From: Planctomycetaceae bacterium
GTDB taxonomy: Bacteria > Planctomycetota > Planctomycetia > Pirellulales > Pirellulaceae
Assembly (NCBI GenBank): GCA_020638975.1
Contig: JACKHN010000012.1
Span: 246,872 to 310,871, forward strand
DNA length: 64,000 nt
Reading direction: 5' to 3'
The notes under the pieces were generated by a model. It saw only the letters and a list, made by a program, of their open reading frames with translations, searched no databases and had not been told where the DNA came from. The position numbers and the translations under genes were made by a program. Shown one piece after another: positions 49,201-50,262 of the stretch (positions are counted from its first letter, which is position 1; each line of letters starts with the position of its first letter).

Positions 49201-49811
49201 GTCGCGATGTCTACATATCTGATCACTGGAGCCGCGCCGTTGGCTTGTACCGTACCTGTGTCGCTGTCCAGCACGACGACGTCGAGCACGTCATCGCCGC
49301 CCGTCGCGTTGACTTGCAGCGCCTGATCCGAGGCGTCCACCGTGATGTGCTCGATGCCAGAGTAGTTGACTGCTGCGGTGCTCGGTTCGTCGATCGTCTG
49401 AGCATCCAGATCAACCGTTATCGCTCCGCCGGCGCCTGTGTAGGTCAATGTGTCGCTGGCGGATGGATTACCGCCGCGAATATGGAACGTCGAGGCACCG
49501 GGCGTGACGCTAAAGGCATCATCGCCATCCAAGCCTTCGACGGTGATCGTCTCGATGCCGGTCAGGCTTAAGTTAGCTCGACCCGCGAGCTGCACGCTAG
49601 TGCTGGACACAGTCGTGAAGGCGTCGTTGCTGTTGGTTCCGAAGACCGTCAATGAATCGGTTCCGGCCCCGGTCAGCGTGATTGCTTCGCCGGCGGCGAT
49701 GCCCGTGTAAGTGATGTTCAGGCTGTCGGCGGTGAGCGTTCCTTCGTCGGTTGCGCTACCGGGCGTGTGCGTGTAAGCCGTGCTGCCGCTGACGGCCAGA
49801 TTCGTTGTCAA
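15861..49811 (-). CDS. Giant repetitive surface/secreted protein, C-terminal part (11,316 codons; start is artificial)
   Basis: An unbroken 34-kb frame. It is almost certainly the 3' part of a larger gene, because the upstream frame continues the same protein once small indels at 49.83-50.26 kb are repaired; the apparent TTG start at 49811 is not a real start. Roughly residues 1-9,850 are Asp/Thr/Gly/Asn/Val-rich repeats (typical pieces are TINGGDPSTNGDTVTVTGT, GDDDFDIDVN, DGENQNETLTVT, GNDTFTVTP). They look like beta-solenoid or RTX-like segments with several compact RTX blocks. The last ~1,460 residues hold, in order, two RTX blocks, a PPC-like domain, Ig-like domains, VCBS/FG-GAP-like repeats, a Gly-rich linker, a dockerin and an acidic tail. 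No cysteine was noticed in the repeats. It is probably a calcium-stabilised cell-surface or matrix protein (inference). The secretion route is unknown: RTX suggests type I, but no transporter gene is present. Confidence 0.9.
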   Translation of the reverse strand: MTTNLAVSGSTAYTHTPGSATDEGTLTADSLNITYTGIAAGEAITLTGAGTDSLTVFGTNSNDAFTTVSSTSVQLAGRANLSLTGIETITVEGLDGDDAFSVTPGASTFHIRGGNPSASDTLTYTGAGGAITVDLDAQTIDEPSTAAVNYSGIEHITVDASDQALQVNATGGDDVLDVVVLDSDTGTVQANGAAPVIRYVDIATNTITVGGAGGQDTIRVIGTTAGETFTVSATSVAVQSQTVLLATVEALAVIGQQGADIFNVTPGAIPIFIDGNDPNGATPGDTVNVSASAAVTFNAGPQNDEGSFVVTGFQPVSFDHIESVSVTATVASLGATINGTNADNDITVIGTGANDFTVSIDGGPAVQYTDFGSLLVDGLAGDDDIDVELNTLNLSGNITIRGNQPGSGGADTLTVRGDAGVQANASWTPGSIDGGTLLAAAESITVQSIENLIYDGEGDNETLTVVGTSGNDTFTHTPGAARDAGAISLHDGSDTRLGISYLNLGTGAGGGVDIDGVDGTDTLIALGTGLDDNYTLTVSSSTIQLNNQIPLTHDLTSGDTLRLAAGEPSSGSDAATINATTAAEVIGLDVATSLVTGLAATIDVTGVEHLAINGGGTADDDFDVTNLGAASGLVSVTIANGFVGDTLDISGTSGVNVFDVTPLSATSGTVQNNGVGPVVTFNNLGTTAIDATLRIVDAGNDTVVVHGTTVNDDIDYDPMARTVDVTTHQRVTLGSAIEALILAGELGDDTITVTGASATAPALTVRGGAPTASDKLVLVSTAASATFSLTPGTSFDSGSVVMDAMTVKYETIEALTLDAGIGATADSFTIAGTSGDDTITVTAIDADTVNVTSSVFVPVTLDRATLEATPTFSTLTVNAGDGADTLSITPSGATNFAFTLNAGGPSGLDQLIVNGDANANAFVYTPSATVAADGTIAVDDESISFTGVEDVSLAGLGGADTATFNAPTGTSNDNVLFTPAAGDDGAIQINSSTLVRFSSMETRTIDTSGGTDTLTVQGSDNNDAIMVSGSGMTTTLSFNGEVTTFTHNVADADVLIINSGSGADTITVTPTAGVTVSVNGGDPSDGDTVVVNASANPDVIAISSTSVAITSLPAVGLTGIERIDVNSLGGGDTITVNDMTATNVSLVNIDVATGDTDSVTIHGSSGGDSASIADDGTAVDVTGLAARVRVLNAQAADTITFDGNQGDDRLEVTNNNATLTINTTAGTIAGVSAATIGYADLEAIHAVQSGTALTTLAISGSQNYIASAFTPTDEGEIVADATTVTYDGVGTGETIALTSSGTGTVTLNATSGNDTLGVAANNDLTFAGRATIDTSMVTSVVLNGLDGDDSFTVAGGHGYTTITLAGGDPSQSDMATLNNTAGAVAVNVGGTAASVSSTSLGTVNLPGIEHVAVDAASVAVTVVGGAGDEDVIYSPLAAAAGTITRTGLNTEFSLTTVGTLTASLGAGDDTLSVNGTTSGQRIIIVVGDGVTTNGSVTVDSDTNAGTANDLLPIAFNTTVTGATVEALRVNGLEGSDAFDVTPGSIPVFIDGHDPTATGDSLVLRSGSAAVAFTAGPQNDEGSFLVTGFQPVSFDRIESISVDGDGTGGVTINGTNADNDITLVGLAAVGGTADDFTVSIDGGPAIQYTDFASVTINGLAGDDDIDLDINTLAATAITVNGGDPSTDADTVTITGDTGADGANFTPNAVDGGSFATTGLATAIDLNGIERLIYDGENDNEALTITGTNGADAFNHVAGSANDAGTVQINNLLAIEYVSLGTGAAADVILASGGGTDTATLSGTSGDDTFAVDGSGDVVINTRVEISAGAMNALTLKMLSGNDSATIAASGLFAGGLRIEGGTSDPTSDAVTVTGSLGVNTVLDLAAGTVTGIVGGTITLTGVEDLTINADSGTDTININAVGAASSLSRVVVVGSGDEILNATGTVGNDLVQVTPTASGTGTFTSSGVLVTYGGLTDSAFTVNGGSGGYDVLEIRGDENSNTVTDSATAITINGGSVTIGANLDRIDVLTSGGMDTITLNELTSTLPKIVDAGAGNDTVNVSGSAGTFTIFGGQGNDTLTGSAQADVIDGGSGNDTITGGLGVDALFGGEDSDTFVWTSGDGADAIEGGSGIDRITYSATTSVTISADGARIDVSDGVSTLDVAGVEQLGVTGGAGSQTVTVNNLAGTEVTRVNINVATGDDTVVVHGTPGNDSVSLVQNTDVEISGLTAKVHVIGGNATDTVTFDGDQGDDLLVVTSLAASASLTVATATSRISDVATPIITYVDLENVQVVDGGALATLSVTGATAYQHTPGSNTDQGTVTADSLNISYTGIASGETISLSGAGGADTFTAFGTAGNDNFSTVSSASVLLSGRAHLSLTGIETITVDGLDGDDTFAVTPDAGVTFNIHGNNPSASDSLTIAGTTGDDTIGINLATQQVTVNSLGAVNYTGIEHLTLNGNGQSGGTGDDFDVNQLGAASGLLTLTLNGNSNATAGETLDINLADGTNVVDVTPLTAASGTVQVNGAGPVVNFTGLGTTATDATLIITGGANNDTLRVHGASASELITVTTTTIAIGSSQVVTYAAANVEALSVLGHEGADTFTVTPNSIPVFIDGGDPIGGSPGDSLVLVASGAVTVNSGPENDEGSLVDGSNAPVSFDRVESLSVTGATSAIITGTNGPDTISIIARDVATHAGTDGVQDFTVSVNTGPEVLFIDTPMVTANALSGSDEILVRAPAPTPLNAEWNVNVTINGGEPSTDADRLVIETPGQDAVIYTPGATADSGMLVIDEATDDSTITINGIEQLRYDGESGNDTLTIVATSAADTIVYSAGSAVDEGSFRVNNLLAIQFEQLGATGAIVVDGSGDNDTLVVAGTNGNDNFTVGNNGTRNTLDITTGALNRLSVQQTNVEGLRLDGLNGDDSFTVNSNVTAYSLGIRIDGGNPSASDSVTLNGTGTADTIVVALATTGDIVTGAVGGTVTLTGVERLTVDAGADDDTLAVTNFGASSALTDVTINSGGNASDVFTVTGSSAANTIDVTPISATSVQATAGVGPVVTVNLAAATTSTFTVNGGAGDDVVVVHGTSTDDTILVNRTAQQVTVTDSTANTYKRIDLTETAPDALTVAGGLGDDTITVTGTGGPALTIDGQAPSASDTLVMLSTAMGAAFNLTPGTTNDSGSVNMDGSVTQFIGIEAVTLDAGSGANADSVTIAGTSGDDAITVRAISASSASVAVNSRGLVTIQNVTDASRLTVNAEDGSDTLRAAVSGADNFDFTLNAGGPAGTDQLIVEGTTGVDAFIYSPHATIAADGVVDINGEQITFTGSEAVLLAGLGDADTLTANVADAGTVDDQLSWTPNGDDGRFQLNSSTPIDYTSLETRTFSLGQSVVGDAITVTGTANNDVATIVAGSGTTGVTLNGELATFNFDADNADTLTINLGAGSDATTVTPSADMAITVHGGDAGDDTLTIVSGATATTVTETSATVSGTEATNFTGVETVVVNGTGTLTLQGSASDDTVVISPTTLTGRINAGPVVSFPSVTTLTVDGQASSNDLVRIDGSASNDTIGVDRTTRAVTLASLTVTLAAASEHLLVAAGAGDDTITITGTGGPTSLSVDAGSHITGDTLTVTNSTAGTTTVAPGATADAGTISTPDAPANTNFFGVEAITLTALAASDVLVVQGTNGPDAITYGANQVRVNDRAIVTLATFGNLTLQGLAGDDRFTVTPSNGLAITVSGGDPAASDELLVQGTTSGETIAVDYTAGGTNGTITVGSLGAVTFDGTVETLTIDGQGGGDTLTVEDDGAGSVADLFTITPGATADSGNLQVNLRQPLRFENLGTTGGITLNGGTGGTDSIVYQGTSIDDAFTVQMTGVIDLVSDGKDYLDVTPTSIERLTLNGLAGHDTFTVHGGATYSSGITISGGTSDDLVTLNGTTVDDVIAVSLASTGDTVTGVVSGTITLVDVAGLTINGNGNTADDAFTVTNLGTAGSSLQSVTINANADATETLTITGTSGQDTIQVTPLTSQSGQVQANSVGPIVSFASFGTSGDATDATLTINGGGDSDTLIVHGSSSGETIVIDGLNSRVDVAAARRVTYTAVEAVQAHGHEGNDTFTVTAGSVPIFVDGGDPIANGDTLTLTGNIGAAMFMAGPENDEGSFVLDANAPVSFDHIESINVTDTDNNMDVTVMGTGADDDITAVGQGTNIVDVQVNAGAIVRYTGLDTLNLQGKAGDDDFDIDVNGMTTVAITIDGGDPSTNGDTVTVTGTVGVDTPNFTPDAVDSGSLAIGGLTTPINLDNVERLIVDGENQGETLTVTSATGAVRTITHREATAVDGGSVQVGNWLTVEYVSLGATGSVTLLDADADPGDDRLVYVGTSGDDVFDVSGTGIVQRTGHVSVNAADLGALTLQLLSGNDTVSIGASGLFAGGLRIEGGDSDTTSDSVTATGTIGVDTIGVNLSTGEVTGIVGGTITLDGVEGLTINGGGGAGVDAISVSEVGAASELNTVTLSVTNASTLVATGTTGDETLQVTPTAAGTGSFRAAGVGPTIGYSGFGGTFTVNGGSTTGFDVLEILGTEDIDVVTTTMNDVTSNGGIVTFGSDLNRLDITTLGGADDIDLGAHTLNTIVDAGAGNDDVNGVGATSATLTLLGGAGDDTLVGGSLVDRIEGGTGNDTITGGLGSDVLLGGDDNDTFLWASGDGSDTVEGGTGADLLQATFTGGVDTVTLTANGLRADIADSTATISTASVSRIDLNTLDAADTVTVGNLTGTSVTQVNVAAGADGDTVEVQGTSNNDAVSIEEASDTVTVTGLSAVVNITGIAATETVRFVGGLGEDTLTSSGTAPSVDVTAGRITGVLTGNLDFTSTEGLLLHAGTGLSVTEASAYVHTPGSITDEGTLEANSLEIRYTGVGSGETINLTGNSASDTLTSFGTASDDLLTVSSTSVALTGRATLALTSLETITLESLDGDDSFAVTPGTAVFNIHGGDPSSGSDSLTVNGTAGDDTIGVNLATQQVTVNSLGAVNYTGVEHLTLPGGGTATGDSLTVTNLGAVSGLETLDLGANGVAGESITITAANQVNTIDVTPTSMTAGTVQVNGVGPLVSFTGLGTSAIDSLLTINGGTSNDTLRVHGSSAGETIVANGAMVDVGTSQRVTYATVEALEVLGGAGNDTFVVTAAGLPIFVDGGDPIANGDTLTLTGNIGAAMFMAGPENDEGSFVLDANAPVSFDHIESINVTDTDNNMDVTVMGTGADDDITAVGQGAQVVDVQVNAGAIVRYTGLDTLLLQGKNGDDDFDIDVNGLTTVAITIDGGDPSTNGDTVTVTGTVGVDTPNFTPDAVDSGSLAIGGLTTPINLDNVERLIVDGESQGETLTVTSSTGVRTITHTPAAVVDAGTVQVGNWLTVEYVSLGTGGSIDLEDADTTSDDTLIYLGTSGHDGFTVSSAGVVQLAGHINVDGSDMGAITIRGLTGDDTFNLTAVADIPVTVEGDASGNDVLTFNSTGATIVDLGNSTIDDAGANGTSDVTYSGIETIRVAGGTQAVTVEGTSVDETMTVTPVAGSRVFVASDQAVALVDVTTSGTFTVDPLGGQDTVRVLTTAGNDTLDVTNTTVDLTTPNWISVTYTTANTEQLTIETGTGNDTIRVAAGVTTPLFIDAGGPTDGDTIHLTAATGATITQGATSTSGVIDGFSDGSADVSYANVEAIQVVSSAAASTLVVRGTDDNDTLAIGPTGTANEARVWINDGPVITANAGGTNNNFATVTLQGRFGDDTFSITPIADVTVTAQGDDPASADSATVHLRGNSTYSPLTSESADVTSSFGTVQLRSVSNVTLDGSDGDRTLTVATPVGTSLTTTLTPGASDDSGELQVGSLLAMNFANLGVNGAITLSDPDAIADDNFVYQGTSANDTFTVTGGAVLNLGSRIPVNASGAIDLLTLNGGDGDDSFTITAGHGIAAIDVAGGNVSAADRVTLNGDAGGTNAEVNLGTATPSVSGAGLGTINLTGMELATVNNGVGAIDINGTAGDDRFVVSQTGANTAEVQVNGLSPLVTTNNSTALTIDVGAASGNDLVTINGTAGNDVFTTVSDSSVVLTGRKTLTLANLGANDALHVNGLAGGDTFTVTTSANVPITIDGGDPISTLGDTIIVNATTSAVFMAGPENDEGSLVIDGNQPLSFDHIEKVNVTDTTGAGMDVTVMGTGADDDITAVGTAAQTVDVQVNNGLIVTYTGLDTLLLQGKNGDDDFDIDVNTLTAVAITVDGGLPSSNVDTVTVTGTSGIDTPIFTPDAADSGSLAIGGLTGASAISLTSIERLIVDGENQGETLTVNGQTDADIITHTPGTAIDAGRIQVDNLLAVEYVSLGATGAVTIDGRGGDDTLTATGTSSNDQFTLSDNATASLDADLDLVSTFGAHVDINIDGIERLVLEGFDGDDQFTVDLRGATDPSVNGLSGLFANGLEIRGGNPSASDSLTVAGTDGVDTIALDVATQSLMGLVSGAVTLSSVEQLTVNAGAENDVLSASNLGAASGLNSVTFNAGGQMSDVFSLTGTSGQDTIEVTPISATQVVATANGVGPQISVTSLNASATSTFTVAGGGEEDRVVIHGSTVGESITYNRHATTSTATVGSNKIVSITTLSTEAVTIASGEGNDTITVTGSDGPVLTIDGGADATGDTLIVQAAADSAAVFTATPGTTDDSGSIELAADTTQFTGIEAVRLDANGGSMADSATINATGAANQISYVGTSTGQAVIRVDSRAPITLDNFDAASTVTLNAGEGDDAISVAPNSAINLSTVNVDLGGAATGDRISIAGTSNADVFSYTPDAAVAADGNVTINPNALGNVAVNFTGTEAIAFDGLGGDDTATFNAPATATDDAVIFTPGLGDAGNVRFNGSTPIDFFSIETRTINTREGDDTLTINTSGNNNAVTIAGTAGSNSISIDGELTAFAHDTTAEDQLVLNTGDGDDTITVTPTAGVAISVNAGDPTASDTLVFNRAASDIVLDLGARTISETSVGVVDFTNVEQLTINHGASALTVDGTSGPDTFVATPLAVLNSVELTLNSVAPIVTANGAGSFTIRDGNGGSDTLVVRATNGNDTITVDSTDVNVGTRKPVAYTAANIESLVIDGRDGDDIFNVTPDAATPSISINGGDPIGSTPGDVLNISSGSSAVVLNPGPENDEGSVVVGTHAAVSFDHIEAVNVTSSGTGGGVTVNGTGAPDTITIIARDALTHTGTDGVEDFTVQVNNGLEVLFTNQPTLQVNAGGGSDEITLRTPAPNGAVWDVDVTINGGTPSASGDQLVIETPGQNTVHYTPATPDSGTFVLDRTNDSTITINQIERLIYDGENGNDTLTVNYTGTNTYRAGTAVDAGSFTVDSALPLEFVNLGATASVNVNSTGTTDVLAVRGTDLEDAFAVTSTTVQLNSQLAITHNLSASETLRLIGGAPDTGTDVASITATTGADTIGIELASERVTGVGPNVELSEIERLDVTDGGEVDTINVTQLGAASDLLAVNITGSGNEILTATGTTADETINVRPTASGAGSFEAGGPTVNYTGIANNSFTISGGADGFDVLTILGTENADVLTSNGTSATLADGTVQFGAGLDRLDVFTFGGADDIDITGNLLNGDGVPVALPARIDAGAGNDDVNASGVTNVGVTIFGGLGNDTLRGGSQGDTIDGGAGDDTIFGLAGADIITGGAGRDTIQGGTGADVLVGGDDSDTFNWSSGDGSDTVEGGEGADVLNYLATTGPDMLSVSANATRVEVSDATHTLSLAGVEEFNLNSSDGIDQVTLNDLTGTEATLVNVNVGDAADTVIVNATTADDNVSIEQTGGTVEVTGLAAVYRITNLIAGELLRFNGGIGEDTLTTSGATPSVDVTAGRATGLLTANLDFIATESLMIHANTALTVTEASAFVHTPGAIADEGTLVADGLEIRYAGVGAGETITLTGAIGGTTTDDTLLAYGTGGNDSFTISAMSVALAGRAALSLGDTIETVTIESLDGVDSHSVTPNAGNVFNIHAGGATTGDTLTFNGQGAAVVLDLGASSITESARGAVNYTNVELITLNHAAGTLDIDGTAGSDTFVATPLTAASIQVQTNNTTPVVTTTGAGTVTIRDNSGGSDSLTVRGTNAGETITIDSTDVNVGALKAVAYSTENIESLVVEGSAGGDMFVVTPDASTPPIFIDGGDPIGAGDSITINATSTSVFMPGPQNDEGQFVIDNREAISFDHIESVTVDGPDSSSMLAITVMGTGDDDQFTAVGQGAAAVDVQVNNGLIVSYVDIASLLLQGKSGDDDFDVDVNDLTTVAIAIDGGDPNTNGDTVTVTGEGGAMADNANYTPTGADGGILAIAGLDNTGPGNQITLQNIERLIYDGEDENETLTVTGSASDNTIVHLPGSTNDAGTIRVDQWLAIEYVNVGTTGSVAINGAGQTGTDRLVVEGTPAADVFGVAGVTTVTLNNRVSISTTNIEAYTLNGQAGDDTFNLTAVADVPITVAGDASGNDKLNFTSTGATTVELGSSEIEDAGANGTRDVIYSGIETVTVIGGGQAVVVEGTTVDDTIDVTPLTSDRAQVNVSGQPLVDVTTTSTLTIDPLTGNDGVTIHGTATADMIAVARGASTTVTVGTHKTITVDSGDTEALTVAGGVGNDTITITGTGGALLTIDGQGAATGDTLVITADTSTSAVYTVTPGTTDDSGSVQLGSDTTQFVGIEAIRLNANAGGMADSLTIHGTSANDEITVVASDADTLTVDVNSRARVTFDAFDGMSTLNIASGAGADNVSITQPAAAWNITTVGANLGDPTANDRLLVVGSANGDAFAYNATAGTLGVTSTAVTTTYTVNNTEAIVIDGAGGTNTLGASGMGVFALNPLSATTGDLAIGTTTPLAWRNIGGTITLTGTGTDELIVTGTNNNDATTVSSSSLTINSRVYGLTSLETITLNLLEGNDTTTVTPASGVTFNVHGGGPDDADSLTFNRVADDTTLNLGARSIIEATLGTVNYSGLSDVTVNHGRGALTIDGTSGNDTFDVTPLTATTARVTANTTGPVVHTSGTGTLTIGAAGGGSDTLTVHGTDNDDTSIVVNVAGTSITVGALHPIRYTSANISALRVDGRAGNDTFIVTPGAEPVFIDGGDPIGVGDKLIVNATASSILTAGPQNDEGSFVVDGLPAISFDHLEMVSVMGPTTGSTLAITVMGTGGDDQFTAVGKGAADVDVQVNNGLVVSHLNIASLTLQGKNGDDEFDIDVNQLANISLTIDGGDPSASGDTVTVTGNTGADAANFTPSAVDGGTLTIAGLNGTAPTPNRINLQNIERLIYDGENQNETLTITSAAGAARTLTHRDDAAVDAGSVHVGNWLAVEYLSLGATGSIDLNDADATDDDRLIYAGSSGDDRFSISGTGDVQRAGHIRVNAADLGALTLQLLSGNDTVTVAASALFAGGIQIEGGTSDVAGDAAIVTGRTGINTTLNLATGAITGIVGGTVQLTGIEDLTIHEDGGADTIAINEVGSVSSLVRVTTLGNGNETLTATGTSGNDLIQVTPTSPGAGRFTSSGVLVTYSGLTDTAFTVGGGSGGFDVLEIRGDDNANTVTDSATAITMNGGSVTLGTGLDRIDVLTFGGADTVTFDQLTSGLPKVIDVADGNDNVNVNGSGGTYTIIGGLGDDVLRGSAGNDTIDGGAGNDELYGMGGADLLRGGDGNDVILGGTGADRIFGGAGSDLIVWNPGDGSDIVEGEDGSDVLQLTGGNVPDTFTLTAISTRLQLDRTSGAVTEGVNAAGIEQVDLNVSTSYGIGVTNLGGEDTFVVNDLSQTNVKVLNLGLGPNDGESDQVTLNGRSTADTVSITGGSTINVAGLGYDINIIGAAANEDSLTFNGNGGADTINVADLSSSFAVGDVVIDGGQGDDTITGFGNLRGGDGNDILTGDASSQLLQGGAGDDQLFGLGGNDRLEGGDGEDLLVGGTGNDTIDGMAGFDTIRVRGTSGRDVIDVRQLTDTQFVHTVNGVTETDTLIPGSVEQAFVDALGGDDLIRVLLADQLFNNPGLSLRVAVDGGTSTGIGDQLIIVDDGVDDLTIHRKGTVSTEGRVTIGPANAEPLEHEYTGIERLQLVDENGAALNAGTGDAARLVVFTNDPFESNEDRFTATPLGANATINVRPTIDPAGVLDPFGDGFDLPGDSDWYRLQAVTTGTLDLQVLFEEVAAIGTRPGLPGNGNLDIEVYDVDGTLIAGNGTFGDNDGTTELNTDGDAFAENERIRIPVVDGQTYYLRVVGHTVNVVNNYSITAINEAPPVPFDLELQDTPIGSNSDSGRSQTDNVTRVNTPTIYLRLDDGIFRYDTPGNPATTMPVDQVIPIPFRTTSLAGYRIAIFDEGPTPGQSATAPQTPVGFATATTTDGLYTFTFPTALSEGSHFISARVQIIDPATPQKTGFGARSQSLEILVDTLAPNISFGDPMVTNDGLDPTDGDTGVTGVVASFHDRITSDTTPSFFGQAEADSIIRLYVDRNGDGVVDAGDVLIGTTTVTTNGTDQNPLGQWNLTATVDLNDPQHFTKDGVRRLLVTAEDPAGTVTAPQRLNIFVDTQGPRITAVDINSQGNSFSLFNPDPMDGPTPTVNSLVLSVEDLAARSNVDAGFLYAAFDSGLITNAGHYSLIGDNSGAIAITSIAFMPVAATNGQPASGKITLTFAAPLPDDRFTLTISDALQDPAGNALDGESNAAEPQGAPAFASGDGVPGTSFVARFTVDSRPEIGTATAGAVQVDANGNGVFDSNNSDAANRDFIYQMGTNTDEYFTGNFNTAMMTMNASGFDKIGVYGQAPATTPGQTNPQFRFLLDFDHDGAADFTSVPTAQFQVPGKPVAGNFNATHSGDEIGLFSFRSTVGAPLPNSTRPTRTYELRWILDTNGNNLLDGGDTVIVLDQSTYPEIPAFVAARQEFPTNPVAPPTEVDLGKVFLPIVGDFNGDGTDDLAIFDALNNKWYFDVNRDGKRDDIVVFGLPGETERPVAGDWNLDGIDDFGVFSAVPATTTTAPVQPADFRILVSDRPGAVPSAIFHPYAPTPLGNDISFEFGDKTELPVFGNFDPPAALTSGGGGNTGGGNTGGGNTGGGNTGGGDTGGGDTGGGTTVVSYQNASNHLDVNSDGQITPLDALLIINALNAHSSGKLTTVLPANSQYMPSAKVYLDVNGDGWLAPLDVINVINYLNDIGNAEGEGGTSTFAFVAPDSASPTSQSLHAAKAIALAVVVTAEDIAPTPVAAVQEAIAVKSTAFQRVSNWLTGATDRVASLLDQPAKLHRRLPDTIDLPKTASEFIAADIDEAITDIALDQHVSKDDAESNDLEEAIDDIFGDWDA
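16270..16525 (-). other. Dockerin type I domain (coding segment)
   Basis: Two EF-hand-like calcium loops, each followed by a helix, occupy about residues 11,096-11,181 of the C-terminal frame. The first is LDVNSDGQITPLDALLIINA and the second is LDVNGDGWLAPLDVINVINY. The Asp/Asn spacing DxNxDG-x-x-x-x-D matches the dockerin type I duplication. Dockerins bind cohesin domains. In planctomycetes they are common at the ends of exported proteins unrelated to cellulosomes. Confidence 0.9.
16546..16644 (-). repeat. 15-bp tandem repeat encoding Gly-rich linker
   Basis: Six complete 15-base units and a partial seventh encode a Gly-Gly-Gly-(Asn/Asp)-Thr linker just before the dockerin. Units differ by only a few bases, so copy number could vary by slippage. 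It is a flexible hinge between the VCBS-like region and the dockerin. Confidence 0.92.
16660..17660 (-). other. VCBS/FG-GAP-like repeat region (coding segment)
   Basis: About residues 10,718-11,051 contain repeated integrin-alpha-like units with calcium-type loops. Examples are VDANGNGVFDSNNSDAANRD, FLLDFDHDGAADFTSVPTAQ, VGDFNGDGTDDLAIFDALNN and AGDWNLDGIDDFGVFSAVPA. Such regions fold as beta-propellers and usually mediate adhesion. Confidence 0.75.
17700..19020 (-). other. Ig-like bacterial domains (coding segment)
   Basis: About residues 10,264-10,704 hold roughly three Ig-like beta-sandwich units. One ends IFVDTQGPRITAVD after TSDTTPSFFGQAEADSIIRL, a Big-type pattern. The one nearest the VCBS region includes FTLTISDALQDPAGNALDGE, the typical SbsA Ig-like ending. 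These commonly form stalks in surface proteins. Confidence 0.75.
19035..19500 (-). other. PPC-like domain (coding segment)
   Basis: About residues 10,104-10,259 match the bacterial pre-peptidase C-terminal pattern. It starts at DPFESNEDRFTATPLG and runs through LPGDSDWYRLQAVTTGTLDL, NLDIEVYDVDGTLIAGN and VVDGQTYYLRVVGHTVNVVN. It is usually an accessory beta-sandwich domain in secreted proteins. Confidence 0.8.
19925..20190 (-). other. RTX calcium-binding block 1 (coding segment)
   Basis: Nonapeptide-type repeats on the complement, such as LRGGDGNDILTG, LQGGAGDDQLFGLGGNDRLE and GGDGEDLLVGGTGNDTIDG, are the most C-terminal RTX block. They follow the GGxGxDxLx pattern of hemolysin-type calcium-binding repeats. 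Confidence 0.88.
20680..20925 (-). other. RTX calcium-binding block 2 (coding segment)
   Basis: Seven or so consecutive repeats (IGGLGDDVLRGSAGNDTIDG, GAGNDELYGMGGADLLRGGD, GGTGADRIFGGAGSDLIVW) match GGxGxDxLx. This is the longest of the blocks near the C-terminus. Confidence 0.88.
26640..26890 (-). other. RTX calcium-binding block 3 (coding segment)
   Basis: Includes GGLGNDTLRGGSQGDTIDGG, LAGADIITGGAGRDTIQGGT and GADVLVGGDDSDTFNWSSGD. It closes one super-module and is followed by the NLTGT-type segment that opens the next. Confidence 0.88.
33741..34296 (-). repeat. Recently duplicated module segment, copy A
   Basis: Nearly identical at the DNA level to 36,909-37,464 (direct repeat, offset 3,168 bases, an exact multiple of three). 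Only scattered differences are seen, for example around 33,972 and 34,032. Confidence 0.88.
35690..35895 (-). other. RTX calcium-binding block 4 (coding segment)
   Basis: LLGGAGDDTLVGGSLVDRIE, GGTGNDTITGGLGSDVLLGG and DDNDTFLWASGDGSDTVEGG follow the RTX pattern. Confidence 0.86.
36909..37464 (-). repeat. Recently duplicated module segment, copy B
   Basis: Partner of 33,741-34,296. The duplicated piece runs from the LIVDGEN-type segment back through the marker to the FVDGGDPIANGD-type segment. High DNA identity in an otherwise divergent array indicates recent duplication or gene conversion. Confidence 0.88.
43430..43620 (-). other. RTX calcium-binding block 5 (coding segment)
   Basis: FGGQGNDTLTGSAQADVIDG, GSGNDTITGGLGVDALFGGE and DSDTFVWTSGDGADAIEGGS follow the RTX pattern. 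Confidence 0.86.
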
Positions 49812-49825
49812 ACCGCCATCAACGA

Positions 49826-50262
49826 CGTAAGCAAATTTTCCAAGTCGGTATACGAAACGATCGGCGTGGCCACGTCGCTAATCGTCCTCGCCGAAGTCGC
49901 CAACGTCAGCGAAGCCGATGCTGCGAGGCTCGTCACGACCTCAACGTATCGTCTCCTGGTCACCGTCGAACGTCACGGTATCCGTCCCGTTTCCGCCGAT
50001 CACATGCACCTTGGTAGTCAGGCCAGAGATCTCGACATCGGTATTCTGAACGAGCGAGACATTGTCGTTACGCCGGTACCATGCACGACGACCGTATCGT
50101 CACCGGTTCCGACATTGACGTTCACTCGCGTCACTTCCGTGCCGGTGAGGTTGTTGATCGTGACGGTCTGATCGCCGCCGCCGCCGTCGGTGATGTCCAA
50201 CTGCTCGACGCCTGCCACGTCCAGGATGGCGGAACCATCGCTCGCATCGTCGCGACGCGCCG
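49826..50262 (-). other. Cluster of about five small indels breaking the giant frame
   Basis: Comparison with the paralogous segment at about 42,900-43,400 places single-base losses near 49,829, 49,942, 49,955 and 50,073, and one +1 or -2 change near 50,255. Restoring them joins the two giant frames with the expected protein order (LDVAGVEQLDITDGGGGDQT, VTINNLTGTEVTRVNVNV, then the NDNVSLVQNT-like segment, GDQGDDTLEVVTS, DLENLL and VVDGGLTTNL). No comparable breaks were found in the other ~47 kb. Sequencing or assembly error is the simplest explanation; real pseudogenisation is the alternative. Confidence 0.8.
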
